From: Sambucus nigra
Lineage: Eukaryota; Streptophyta; Magnoliopsida; Dipsacales; Adoxaceae
Assembly (NCBI GenBank): GCA_949130495.1
Contig: OX422221.1
Span: 476,241,159 to 476,305,158, forward strand
Direction: 5' to 3'
DNA: 64,000 nt
The number at the start of each line of letters is the position of its first letter. Position 1 is the stretch's first letter. The notes beneath the pieces were generated by a model. It was given only the letters and a program-made list of their open reading frames with translations, did not search any database and was not told the origin of the DNA. The translations under genes and the position numbers were made by a program. Of this stretch, positions 21,729 through 33,389 are shown piece after piece.

Positions 21729-24700
21729 GAGTACGTCGGACGAGGACATGAGAGAGGTTAATTGGGTTTCTAGATTCGAGGAATTACCTCCGAGGGATAC
21801 ACACATGGCTCCCTCCAGTGAAAAATTTCAAACCCTCGAATTAAAGAAACTCCCCTCCCATATTAAATATGCATATCTAGGAGAGGATGAGACATTTCCT
21901 ATTGTTATCTCCTCTAGCCTAGATGAAGGGCAGGAGGGCAAATTATTGAAAATTTTGAGGAAGCACCAAGGTGCCTTTGGTTGGTGCATCGCTGATTTGA
22001 AGGGGATAAGTCCTTTGATTTGCACTCACAAGATCCATCTTGAAGAGGATGTCAAGCCCTCTAGAGAAATGCAAAGAAGACTGAACCCCAACATGAAAGA
22101 AGTTGTGAGAACTGAGATCATCAAATTATTGGATGCCGGGATTATCTACCCAATCTCGGATAGCAAATGGGTGAGCCCTATTCAAGTCGTCCCGAAGAAG
22201 TAGGGTATGACTGTGATTGAGAATGCCAAGGGAGAGTTAGTTCCCCAATGTACCACCACCGGGTGGCGCATTTGCATTGATTACCGGAAAGTCAATGCGG
22301 GAACCAGGAAAGACCATTTCCCCTTGCCATTTATTGATCAAATGTTTGAAAGAGTAGCGGACCACCCTTACTATTGCTTCCTTGATGGTTATTCCGGTTA
22401 TAACCAAATTGAGGTAGATGTACTTGACCAGGAGAAGATGACCTTTACTTGCCATTTTGGTACGTTTGCCTACAAACGTATGCTATTTGGCTTGTGTAAT
22501 GCACCCGCGACCTTTCAGAGGTGCATGTTGAGCTTATTTAGCGACATGGTCGAGAGAGGACTCGAAGTGTTCATGGACGATTTCAGCATTTTTGGCACCT
22601 CTTTCGATCATTGTCTAGACAAACTGGAAAAAGTACTTACCCGCTGCGTGGAAAAGAACTTAGTGCTGAATTGGGAGAAGTGCCATTTCATGGTCACCAA
22701 GGGAATAGTTATTGGCCACATTGTTTCATCCAACGGAATAGAAGTTGATAGGGCAAAGATAGATGTCATAGCTGATCTTCCCCCACCGAAATCGCTGAAA
22801 GACGTGCACTCCTTTTTGGGTCACGCGAAGTTTTATCGAAGGTTTATTAAGGACTTTAGCGCCATCGCTAGGCCCTTAAGCAACTTACTCATGAAGGACT
22901 CCCCATTTGAGTGGACTGAAGCATGCCAAAGTTCTTTTGACAAATTGAAGAACATGCTTGTGTTCGCCCACATCATGCAAGTTCCGGATTGGTCCTTACC
23001 ATTCGAACTTATGTGTGATGCCAGTGATTACGCGATCGGGGCTATTTTGGGACAACGTCAAGATAAGCAAGCTCATGTCATCTACTACGCCAGTCGGACT
23101 CTTACCGGACCTCAACTCAACTACTCTACCACGGAGAAGGAGTTGCTAGCGGTAGTTTTTGCCCTCGATAAGTTCCGATCCTATCTCATTGGTTCTCCTA
23201 TTACTGTTTTCACCGACCACGCGGCTTTGAAGTATCTATTTGAGAAGAAAGACGCCAAGCCACGCCTCATAAGGTGGATCCTAATCCTACAAGAGTTCAA
23301 TCTATCCATAAAAGATAAGAAAGGAGTAAAAAACATCTTCGCCGACCATTTATCTCGGCTTTCGTCCGATGTGCCTAGTGATCCCGTACCCATAGATGAA
23401 CATTTTCTGGATGAGAAGCTTTTCGCTACCATTTCATATCCCTGGTTTGCAGACATAGTGAACTATCTTGTCACGGGATCCGTCCCTCCCGACTGGACAC
23501 CGCAAGATAAGAAGATATTTCTTACTTGGTCGCACATGTTCTTTTACGATGATCCATTCTTTTTTAAATACTGTGCAGACCAAATCATCCAACGATGCGT
23601 ACCGGATGACGAAATCCCAAAAGTCATCCAGTTTTGTCATTCGGAAGCTTGTGGAGGCCACTTCTCGACGAAAAAGATGGCCGCTAAGATTTTGCAATGC
23701 GGCCTCTATTGGCCCACAATCTTCTGGGATGCGAATTACGCTTGCAAGTCATGCAACAGGTGCCAACGAATGGGAGCCATTTCTCGACGAGACATGATTC
23801 CCCTTACCCCCATACTCATCATTGAGATATTCGATTGTTGGGGTATTGACTTCATGGGTCCTTTCCCCCCGTCCTTTGGTTTCTTATACATCCTAGTCGC
23901 GGTAGATACGTTTCTAAATGGGTGGAAGCTATAGCTACCAAGGCCAATGACAACAAAGTGGTGATAAAGTTCCTGCAGGAACACATACTTTCGCGCTTCG
24001 GTGCACCGAAAGCGATAATTAGCGATAATGGCACGCACTTTTGCAATAGGCCATTCGAGAAGCTCATGAGAAAGCACGGTGTCGTCCACAAGGTTGGAAT
24101 GACATATCACCCACAAACGAATGGGTAGGCCGAGCTAGCAAATCGGGAGATCAAGAACATTCTTGAAAAGACCGTCAATCCTACCCAGAAAGATTGGTCC
24201 CTTAGATTGACCGATGCACTATGGGCCTATCGTACCGCATTTAAGAACCAACTTGGCATGTCCCCTTTTCATTTTGTGTATGGCAAACCTTACCATCTTC
24301 CCGTTGAGCTCGAACACAAAGCGCATTGGGCGATTAAGCAATTGAACTATGCCTTGGACAAGGCCGGTGAAGCCCGCAAGCTTCAATTGAATGAGTTAGA
24401 AGAACTACGCAATGATGCGTATGAGAATGCCAAAATTTCAAAAAAGAGGATGAAACTCGCTCATGATAGCATCATTCGACGAAAAGAGTTTCTCCCCGGG
24501 CAAAAAGTTCTTCTCTACAACTCTCGGCTTCACCTCTTTCCGGGCAAGTTGCGGTCACGATGGTCTGGCCCGTTCGTCGTGAATAAAGTTTTCCCCCATG
24601 GAGTTGTTGAACTAGACGATTTAAAAGGGGAAAACACGTTCAAAGTAAATGGACAACGCCTAAAGCCATATCTAGAGGCGTGTGAAGAAGAGGTCGACAC

Positions 24701-24737
24701 AATTTGGTTATCGGACCCCGTTTACGGGGTCAATTGA
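21729..24737 (+). pseudogene. Reverse transcriptase, RNase H and integrase of the Athila element
   Basis: The RT frame runs to 23934 with a single TAG at 22201. It has [42 protein letters not shown] and catalytic [10 protein letters not shown]. RNase H follows ([44 protein letters not shown]). The integrase zinc-binding module is at about 23630-23770 ([17 protein letters not shown]). A frameshift near 23910 leads to the core: FGAPKAIISDNGTHF and HPQTNG, with a TAG at 24126 where the usual Gln precedes the catalytic Glu. It then stays open to TGA at 24735, with the C-terminal [13 protein letters not shown] and [10 protein letters not shown] blocks and no chromodomain. Only about four lesions separate it from an open frame. 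Confidence 0.88.
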
Positions 24738-25040
24738 GCTGAGAAAGTGAGGTCGTCGCACCCCCGACGCGTATGGGGTGAGTTCGTGTGTATAGTAGTC
24801 GTGTGTGAATAGGTTAGTTTGGAGTCAGGAGCATGAGTCACGAGAGAGATCGGCTAGCACGCACTTCGAGGGAGCTAGCACGCAATACGAGGTTGAGTTC
24901 GAGGAATTTTTAGGGAGCCCGAGGGTCTAGAACGTCTTTAGGGGCCTTACACATAAGTTAGAGGATGAGAGAACCTTTGAATTGGCGAGAAAAGAGGACT
25001 TAAGCATTCGAACCAGCATCCTTTCCCGAACCCCATCCAG

Positions 25041-25091
25041 AACCGGTTCGGGGGGAGAACCGGTTCGCAGTACCTCTGAACCGGTTCGGGG
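25041..25091 (+). repeat. Three GAACCGGTTC palindromes, also present in the LTRs
   Basis: Perfect or near-perfect 10-bp GAACCGGTTC palindromes lie at about 25040, 25057 and 25079. The same motif extended to CGAACCGGTTCGG occurs in both LTRs (17903-17915, 28175-28187 and 28196-28208; one changed copy near 17882). Spacing is about 20 bp in all places, with similar GGGGTAC text between copies. Confidence 0.7.
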
Positions 25092-25348
25092 TACCTGGCA
25101 GATTCATCCTCCCCAATTCCATTCTTCCCTCTTCGTTTTTCCTCCCTCCAAATTCTCCCCCCTTCCAAATTTCATCCTAATTCACTCCCTCCATCTTTTC
25201 CTTCCCACCCATTCATATTTCCCACCAAAATCCCACCCCTCCACACCTATAAATTCCCACTCTCCCCTCCTCCATTTCTCACACCAAAAATTTCCCTCAC
25301 TCTCTTCTCCCCCATATCCTTTCCCTCTCACTCTCTCTTTCCGTCAAC

Positions 25349-25929
25349 ATGCCGCGTCCTCGCCGGGAAAATCTCCGCCCCAAGAAATATGATGATACCA
25401 CCGTCCTTGATGACGAGGGTAAAGGGGTTTTTCGAAGCGTCCAAGAACGTCATTGGGCCGAGCAATACTTCTCGGCTACGCGCCCCATTCACATCGAACG
25501 CTTTGTTAATTAGGACCAACTCCCGGGCGATGTCACCGCCCTATTTGATCGCCGCGGGTGGTGTTATTTCCTCGCCCTAACGAGCACTCACGTGTTTGAC
25601 ACCGCCATGTTGCCAGTTTTATGCGACCTTGGTTCGCAAATCTTCTACGCTTCACGAGGCATACCTTGACAGTATCACAATTCCTTTTTCGGCAGCCATC
25701 ATAGCACGCAAAATGCGTGCTAAAGGGGTGATCCTCCCCGTGCCTTTCCAATATCCCAACAATGGTACCCCCCACACCAAAGACGAATGCATTGCTCGTA
25801 TGATACCCGGATGATGTACCAACTCCAAGTCCACCTTCACCAACTCAACTTCAGCGGACCTCCACCCCCCTTCTTTTATGACCCGTATGATCCCAATGCA
25901 CCCGGGCCCTCACATCCACCTCCACCATG
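25349..25929 (+). pseudogene. ORF downstream of Athila pol, putative plant transposon protein domain
   Basis: From ATG 25349 the frame gives a basic N-terminus (MPRPRRENLRPKK), then HIERFVN, a TAG at 25511, and after it LFDRRGWCYFLAL, HVFDTAMLPVLCDL and another stop near 25667. The pattern of an ERFV block, a GW-containing helix and a second helix with VxxxF or LxxL resembles the putative plant transposon protein domain often annotated between pol and the 3' LTR of Athila-type elements, the site once called env-like. No signal peptide or transmembrane segment is seen, so an envelope role has no support. The tail is Pro-rich (PPPPFFYDPYDP). The family assignment is moderate and the copy is broken. 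Confidence 0.45.
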
Positions 25930-27711
25930 AACCCGTGAATGTTTTTATATTTTGGTGTGGATGGTAGTTGTTGTAGTGATTTAACTTTGCTCACAGTTTC
26001 TTTCCAATTTCTTATGTAACACATGCTTCCCCATTGTTATTATACAATCTTGCATTTTTCATATTTGTTTGTTTTATTTTTCCGCACTTATTATTCGCTT
26101 TGAGTTAGATTTTCGTCCTTTTTTCTTGAGGACAATGCAAAAGTCTAAGTTAGGGGGGGGGGGGGGGGTTCACAAGTGTGTATTTCTAAAACTTCACAAA
26201 TTTCAAAATGCCCAAAAATTTCCAAAAAAATCATAAAAGTTTGAAAAATCCAAAAATATTTTTGTTCAAAATAAATAAAAATTGGAATTCAAATTTTTCA
26301 AAAATATCATTAAAAGTCGAATTGGAGTCTCAAATTGTAAACATCCAACATACACAAAGCCAAAATTGACCAAAGATGGAAATTGAGCAAAAATTGACGA
26401 CTTAACGAACGAATGTGGAGATTAACAAACCCGGTGAGATTCGAGCCTATCACGTTTTGCGAGTTTTTAAATCAATCCGAGTTAATTGTTAACTCAAAAT
26501 TCTTTTTAGCACTTAATAAGTTGTCAAGGATCTCAATCCTTTCATTTTGATCGGTTTTAAAAAATGTGTGCAATATTGCCTTGAAAAACATGCCAAATTA
26601 CCCTCTAAACTTAAATTCACCTCGAAACGCATATGGTAACGTAATTGGCATTTTGGACAATGAAGTAGGCCCTCGTTTGTCACCCAAAATTTTGGCCAGA
26701 AAAAAGTAGCGAAAAATCACCCTTTGCAACCCAAATTGAGCCGAATAATTTTCCCTTTCGTTTGACAACCCGAAAAACCCAAAATAGCCGGAATTGTGAA
26801 AAATGAGAAAATTCAGATTTTAAGTCCAAAAAGTGTATATAAAGGGGCAAGAAACAAAATAGTATGCTCAACAAAAACAACAAGAAAATAAATGAAAAAA
26901 TATAAAAAAAAATAGAAAAAGAAGAAAAAATGAGCAATAGCCCGAAAAAAGCACAAATGGACATCATTAATGACTTTTCCAATTCCAACCTTCCATACCT
27001 CTTTCATTTTACCCAATGCAACCTTCAACCCGAAAAAGTCCTAACCGAGTCCAAATTGCGAAAATTGATTACCACGCGGGGAGTTAAGACACCAAAAGAT
27101 AATATAAGAGGTTAAGTGCGCAAAATAGAGGCAATGTTCCCGTTTTTAAAATCGTAATCCGTTGATGAGATCCTTTCACCATAAAGTTTCCGTCTTTCTA
27201 ATTGCAGGCGTGAATTTTCTTCCATTGCATTTACTATTTATATCACGCATGCCGAGAGAATAGCCATAATATGAGAGATTCGTTTGTGAGAGCGTTCCGT
27301 GAGAAATTGAAATCAAAACGAATTTTTGAATAAGTAACGTAATGATCAATCGGTGGAAATTGGCGGTTATATTTCCAGCCTCGCACACACGCACTATGAT
27401 TTGAGACTTGTACATATGACTTGATGATGACTATTTTCTGGAAAAGTTTGAATTGCTCAATTTTTGCATATTTTGAATTTTCTTTGTGTCAATTACGAAT
27501 TTTGTGGGTATATTCACTACAAACCCTCACGAGACACAACTCGTCCTACTAGGGTAACCTAGGGGTTTAAAGGCTTGTTGCATACGCTAAATGCAACCGC
27601 TTGCCCGCAAAAAAGGTATTCTATCCCAATAAAATGTGATTTTCAAGAGTTAAGCCTACTAGGATTCTTTTACATTGATCGGGACGCGCAAAGTTCTAAG
27701 TTAGGGGGGTT
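25930..27711 (+). other. Non-coding 3' region of the Athila element with two polypurine-type boxes
   Basis: This 1.8-kb stretch has no ORF of note. CTAAGTTAG followed by 16 G lies at about 26144-26168. A second CTAAGTTAGGGGGGTT (27696-27711) abuts the 3' LTR and must be the functional polypurine tract. Between them is AT-rich DNA with A-rich low-complexity runs (26215-26290 and 26880-26930). Confidence 0.6.
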
Positions 27712-29269
27712 TGATTGGAAATAAATATTGTATATTTATTCCCCTAATTTCAGTGCATTTGTGAACCCGAGTGATGTAACCTATATGGATTTGACGTAAA
27801 TTTATGCTACTAATCTTCGTTGGCAAGTATTTCGTGTTTCGCGCTTCTCTTATTGGTTTTACAGGTTAATTATGCAAGCGGCGCAAAAGAGAAAGCGAGA
27901 CAATGAAAGAAAAGCTAAGAAGGCAAGTTCAAGGGCATTTTGGTAATTCTGTAGGAAGATCCCGATGGAGGAGTCAACTGGAAAGTTGAGGATCTCGGAA
28001 CAACGAGAATACTGGAAGAAACGACACCCAAATCCGAGCTACGGTTGATGAGTTGTGACCCGTTGAAGTTGAAGAAAAATCCAAGGAAGAAAGGAAAGAA
28101 AACAAGAAAAAATTTCTAAGTGTGTAATAGAAGAAAAAGCACCCCAGACCAGCAAACATTCGCGAACCCAGGGGCGAACCGGTTCGGGGTACATGCGAAC
28201 CGGTTCGGGGGTCCTGATGCGCGAATTTTCCTCCTTCATTCTGATTGGTTCCAAAGGATCCCTTTAGGTTAAAACTCTCCAAGAAGTGGGGATACGTAGG
28301 TAGTAACTTAACAATAGCCGTTCTGGATATTTTTGAGTAGTTTTATAGAAAAAAAGTGAGGAGAACATCTAGGAACATAACTTCAATTAATTGCTGCAAG
28401 ATCAATACACTTCCGGGTTTGTTTTCAAGTTGTAATCTAAGTTTTGTTTTTATGATCATTATTCTTGCATGGTAATTCTTCTGCGTGATTTGAATAAATT
28501 TCTGCATTTATAATGCTTAGCCACGTATTTCGATCTAGTTTTATCATAAGTTCTTTCGCATGCAACGTTATTATTTCATGCATCCTTCAGTTTAATATGT
28601 TCGGCTAGATTTAAAAGGCCGGGATGCATGAATCCAACCTAATGTGTTAGTGCATGTGTATAAAATTAATCCGATGAATTTAGTGATTTATTATGATCGT
28701 ATTGCATAGTTACATAATAATTGTGGATCTTTGTATCTCGTTTACCTTTGGGTACTGGTGATGATTTAGAGTACAATTTGAGTGTCATTACCGCGATACC
28801 GATTTACTCATCCTCAGATTAGGTATGACGCGGGCTTGAACCTCGTATACATAATGCTTGGGAGTACTAAATTCCGGGTCAGATCAATCAGATAAATTTA
28901 TGATTAATATTATCACCGCACTACACTAGGGTTGGGGGATTGCATTCCCGACCTGTTTCTCTCATCATTTAAAATAAAAAGTTTTTGAAATCATCAGTCA
29001 TCCTCCATTTCGGTAGAGTAATTTAGTTGAATCTTTGCTCATTTTCATTATCGCATTTAGCTTAATCAATCTCAAAATCAAATCAATTTTTCCTTTTCGT
29101 TTTTTTGAGTCAAGGTTAGGATCTCTCTGTCTCATCCCGTCGTTACAACTCCGTTGTCCTTCTTCCCTGTGGATTCGATACCCGACTTACTGGGATTATT
29201 ACTTGAGCGACAGGCTTACACTTGAGCCTAGAGTGAACGCACTTCTGAGACACATTTTCAGTCGCGTCA
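27712..29269 (+). repeat. 3' LTR of the Athila element
   Basis: It matches the 5' LTR at 17418-18978, begins TGATTGGA after the polypurine tract and ends GCGTCA before the TAAAC duplication at 29270-29274. It keeps two intact CGAACCGGTTCGG palindromes. Confidence 0.9.
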
Positions 29270-29274
29270 TAAAC

Positions 29275-30101
29275 TCATCTTCTGCTAAGAAGAACTTTCG
29301 GATAAATAATATATACATATCCTCCCACGTAGAAATGCTATTGGGAGTCAAATGGGAGTACCAGGTGTATGCCTTGTCAGTTAGGGATTTAGCAAACTTC
29401 CTCAACCTATGCTTCTTATCATTGCAATGTGTCCCCAAGTGTTCAGCAAAATGCTTAATATGATCCTTCGGGTTCCCACCCTTCCCTGTGTACTTTTCGA
29501 AGATAGGGGGAATATAATCCTTTGGATAAGTCTCGTTGTTATATTCCTGGGGTAGGGTGTTCGAAAATCATCATAGACTGAAGCTACCTCGCCCACAGAC
29601 TGCGAGGAGGCCTGCATGAACTTTATCATCTCTTTTTACATTTCCCTTCTCATTTCTTCCATGGGAGATGGGGCAACAACCAATGGGATCACAGGCGGAA
29701 CGCTCATTACAACTTGAGCCGTCGTTACTGCTGGTGTCGTCGATACTCCCGAGGTCCCCACTCCGGATTCACGACGGAGGGTATGGTTGCTGGGATCGTT
29801 CCAACAATAGTTGCACCTGGTGGGGCCGTTGGAGTTACTCCCGGCGTTACAAAAGCATTAGCCTCCAAACCTCCCAGCATAGTTGAAGCTACAGGAGTTT
29901 GCAGGAACTCGTAAAACTTGCTCATGAGGAGCGAAATTCGGGCGGGTCCCAGCCCCGCACTCGTGGAAGGTTGTGCCACCCCTGGGATGCCGGACGCTAT
30001 TGGGACCGAAGGTATTTCTACCCGAGGAGCCCCATCTCTTAGGGACTCTAGCTCTGGATATCATCAAAGTTGAGTCTTCGAGTAGCATTGTCTTGCGCCA
30101 T
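29275..30101 (-). pseudogene. N-terminal part of the Tat gag, cut off by the Athila insertion
   Basis: The start is the ATG read at 30101-30099 on the minus strand (MAQDNATRRLNFDD), about 25 nt after the primer site region, followed by an early stop and shifts. A Pro/Thr-rich region (29979-29725) leads to the gag core: YTGKGGNPKDHIKHF, KKHRLRKFAKSLTDKAYTWY and STWEDM, ending FFLAEDEF at the Athila target site. The frame resumes at 17412. The start choice rests on position and context only. Confidence 0.7.
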
Positions 30102-30124
30102 ATTTCCTACCTAGGAGAATGCCT

Positions 30125-30143
30125 CCCCACCAGAGTCGCCAAA
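30125..30143 (-). other. Primer binding site of the Tat element
   Basis: On the minus strand, directly after the 5' LTR, it reads TTTGGCGACTCTGGTGGGG. TGGCGACTCTG-type sites are frequent in plant Gypsy elements. It fixes the orientation of the element as minus. Confidence 0.8.
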
Positions 30144-31343
30144 TGTAGGAGGGTACTTTAGATTATAGATGGAGGCGTAACCCCTTTTGAGTATGGTAAT
30201 GACAAGTTAATTAGCCCAAGACCTTGAATTAATGATATGATATACAAACACAGATCCAATGAAGATGGACTCAGTTTAAACTCATAAATCTCTCGTGTAT
30301 AACTCAGAAAGTGGTTATGAAACTTAGAAGTAACTTATCTAGAGAGGGAGAGGAGTAAGCACCCTAGATACACCTTGGTAGGCAGGTAGAAAACATAACA
30401 TACACCCTCATGAATCTCTGTCAAGTATTAAAATCTTTGCAATAAATTACAATGGTGAGTGGATAAAAACTCTTTGGTTTGCAATAAATCCCTCTCTCTG
30501 ATGTGTATCTCTAGCAATAACTCCAGAATTCTCACAAAACGATCTCCCTTCCCTCAGGGGTGGGGTCCTTAAATAGCCCCCACACCATCCCCGAGGTAAC
30601 TCAGTCATTAAAGACTATGAAAGACGTCCCTCATACTTTATGTCACAACATTAAATGCCTGGTGCACTAATTGCCTCCATGTCATAAACATTAAATGCCA
30701 AGACATGCCTTTTGCCTAACCACTGTGTGTCAGGGAGCTGTTGTCCCAAAGGTGGCTCACCAACTGCCTGACAATCCCAAATACCACGGTGGTTTACTCA
30801 AGTGAAAGTCTGATATTTTTTTAGCTGGCTAGTGACATCACCTACAGTAGATGTGACATTAAGTAGGGGGCTATTTGGTTCATAACTCAACACCCGATGG
30901 AACTCCAAGTTGCTCCTCTTGAGGTTCCACGGTCAGGGTCCTCGGTGTTTTACCAGATGTATCTAAGATGGTCAGGACAAGCCCCGACGGTGCCTTACTT
31001 CTCAATCCTCCAAACTAAGTCCCTCTAAAGTTCCCACGGTGAGGTCATTCGATAGAGCATGAAAACTCCCCCAGGCCCTGCCAAGCCTGGTCTCTCGTAA
31101 GTACCGTTTGACCTCACACAAACTGATTTATTATTATCGTTATGCCATTACAACCGTTATAGCTTACAGTCATCAATAATGAAAATATAATATAACTTAA
31201 TACAGCAAGCTAAACTATGAGCCGCCGCGCCAAGCTACCTCGCTGAGTTGCCACGCTTGAGCTGCCTCGGTTGCTTAATCTCAAACTGTTGCTAATTAGG
31301 GATTTACCCCTATTCTCAAGATTACCTTCAAGCCCCCTCTACA
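30144..31343 (-). repeat. 5' LTR of the Tat element
   Basis: This 1200-bp LTR matches 5082-6299. The right flank is the ATATG duplication (31344-31348) and the left flank is the primer site. Removing the element restores a continuous AT-rich Harbinger sequence with a recurring TAAGTCTATGT motif on both sides of the junction. Confidence 0.9.
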
Positions 31344-31710
31344 ATATGTAACAAATAAGTCTATGTTTACGTGTAACTGTTAAGTCTATGTCTATGTTAA
31401 AGTTGTTCCCACTAAAGTTAAAGTCGGATTACATATTGCTATTTTTGCAGTATACTATGAATTATGACATAAATTCCAACGGTATAATAAGATTGAACAT
31501 AATATAGAACCGTAACGTAATAAAATATTACAAAATTTTCATTTTCAAATGCGATAAAAGTTTCATGATCAATGTTTCAAAAAGAGCATAGATAACGGTG
31601 GATTAGTTCTCATAGAGCTTGTTGTAAGCCCATGCCTTTGCAAACGCATCCCCCGTAATCCCCATGAAGGTATGTAATAGTCTGTGATCGGCCTCAAACA
31701 TAAAAAATAG

Positions 31711-32732
31711 TCATAACTTATCAGTTTCGTTTAACTCTCTTGACTCCAAATGATCACGAATCTCTTGCCACTTCACATGCTCTAGGGCGTTCAAGTTGGC
31801 ATCAGAATCCATTGACGTTGCTATAACCCGAGAAGATTCGGCAATTGAGGCCAGCGCACGTGAACTCTCCTCTAATACATTACCTCGCTTACGTCTTGTC
31901 TTAGGCTTAGGCTCTACAGTGGGTCTTGGTAATCCTCCACTAGCTTTACGTTTCCCCAATTGAGGTGACATGTTAAGCGATTCAGTTTAAGGAGAGTCAT
32001 TATTGTTTAAGTCAACAAAGTCTTCCTCCATATCAATGTCAGCTATTACTGAAAAGAGCATATATATTTGTTTAGCAATTTGCCTTGCGTAATAATTTTG
32101 TCAATTACAAACAATATCATATTTACCTTCCATTGATGGGAAGAAATCACCACCAGACTGCGAGTTGGATCCGTTAGCGGTGTCATTCCCATAAATTGTG
32201 ACTAACTCTTCATAATAAAGGCAACTTTTTCCCTTCAACTTGGTAGCATCCGACTTATCTTGCACAAATTTTACACATTAGCCGATATATTAGATGGTAT
32301 GCAATGCAAATGCTACAAAATCCGTACCTTTACATACTCGGCCCATACGCTTGGCTTTGCTGTTACGGAGGACATGTTATGGTCGAACCCAAATTCTTTA
32401 ACTTGAAGTAGCTCATGGACTTCCATGTACTCTTTTTTTAGCGTCTTCAAATGCAAGTGGACATATGCAATACCCACGGTAACATGACAACCATTTCTAA
32501 CATCATCAATCACAATTTTCATATGGGTGGATGTGAATCGATTATCCGCCCTTTTGGTGCCAACAAGAACCTCATTCATCAACGCAGAAATCAGGTATCC
32601 ATCCATAACCTCTGTCCAATGAACTTGGGTCTTCTTGATCGGTGCTTCAACATGAGCAGTAGGTGTCCCGATGTTGATCGGAGCAGTATGTTTTGGAGCA
32701 CGAAATGGAATGTTAGATCTGTTTTGGGCCAT
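31711..32732 (-). pseudogene. Myb/SANT-like protein of the Harbinger element
   Basis: The ATG is at 32732 on the minus strand. Exon 1 (32732-32328) carries VHWTEVMDGYLISALMNEV, HLKTLKKEYMEVHELL and SVWAEYVK, the Myb/SANT-like domain. A donor at 32327 opens intron 1, whose acceptor near 32259 leaves a one-base phase problem. Exon 2 (about 32258-32127) has YYEELVTIYGNDTANGS. Intron 2 (32126-32049, 78 bp) is clean. Exon 3 runs from 32048 to 31711 with one TAA (PPT-to-stop reading ...NDSP then stop near 31989), then a basic patch (KPKTRRKRGN) and a helical end. In PIF/Harbinger elements this partner binds DNA and helps bring the transposase to the termini. It is the natural partner of the transposase at 45092-46301. 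Confidence 0.8.
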
Positions 32733-33389
32733 CTCTAAGAAACATCAAAATTGATCAGTTATTTAACTCTGTTTTGTGAATAAAAGGAATCGATAAATCA
32801 AGATTGAATCAAGTGAATCAATTGAATCAATAAATTAGTTATACAACTCTGATATCTGAATACAAGTGAATAAATAAATAAAGTGAATCATAAGTGAATA
32901 AAGTGAATTGTTCACCTAAATACAACATCTGTGAATACAATATTGATTTGACGCAATCAAGTGAATTGTTCAAGTAAATTGACATGACACATCTATGAAT
33001 CAATATTGCATTCAATATTTGTGAATACAATAATCAGTTATCAAATACAATCAGTTATCAGTTATCAATCAGTTATCTGATACTTTCCAAAATTGATATC
33101 TGATACAAATACAATATGTTAATCAAATTGATAATTGTGATACAAATACAATCTGTGATACAAATGCAATCTATGAATCAAATACAATAAGTTATCAGTT
33201 ATTAATCAGTTATTAAGCATGTGAAGCATGTGAATCAATCTGCCACTGTCCAACATCTGTGAATTAAATACAAGATATCTGATAATGTTCAACATTTGTG
33301 AAGCATGTGAAGCAATCTGATATCTGATGTTGATACTGTCAAAATTTTGAATTATTTCTATATGAATTATCATATTAGTTATCCAAGTA
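32733..33389. repeat. Degenerate AT-rich repeats between Myb gene and minisatellite
   Basis: There is no gene. Short words such as GTGAATCAA, CAGTTATCA and AATACAATC recur irregularly, blending into the ordered array further right. It probably represents decayed units of the same array. Confidence 0.5.

Larger units (their letters stand above)
17418..29269 (+). mobile_element. Athila-lineage Ty3/Gypsy retrotransposon nested in the Tat gag
   Basis: LTRs at 17418-18978 (1561 bp) and 27712-29269 (1558 bp) begin TGATTGGA and end GCGTCA. The flanks are the 5-bp duplication TAAAC (17413-17417 and 29270-29274). The primer site, the gag-protease-pol order, the RT block [10 protein letters not shown] and the [10 protein letters not shown] motif are Athila-type. 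An extra ORF resembling the putative plant transposon protein domain follows pol, and a long non-coding 3' region precedes the 3' LTR. Total length is 11,852 bp. The LTRs differ at about 3% of positions by eye. Several stops make it non-autonomous now. Confidence 0.9.
5082..31343 (-). mobile_element. Tat-lineage Ty3/Gypsy retrotransposon, reverse-oriented, split by an Athila element
   Basis: LTRs at 5082-6299 and 30144-31343 both begin TGTA and end TACA. The flanks carry the 5-bp duplication ATATG (5077-5081 and 31344-31348). Read on the minus strand the order is 5' LTR (right), primer site, gag, protease, reverse transcriptase-RNase H, a second archaeal-type RNase H, integrase, an antisense PMD gene on the plus strand, polypurine tract and 3' LTR. 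The second RNase H and the extra antisense ORF before the 3' LTR are hallmarks of the Tat lineage (Ogre/Retand/Tat). Without the nested Athila element the length is about 14.4 kb. The LTRs differ at roughly 3-4% of positions by eye. All polyprotein parts carry stops or frameshifts. Confidence 0.88.

Noticed and set aside
24982..25392. Plus-strand ORF rich in Pro, Ser, His and Phe after Athila pol
   Set aside because: It is a low-complexity pyrimidine-rich leader and overlaps the more plausible ORF starting at 25349.
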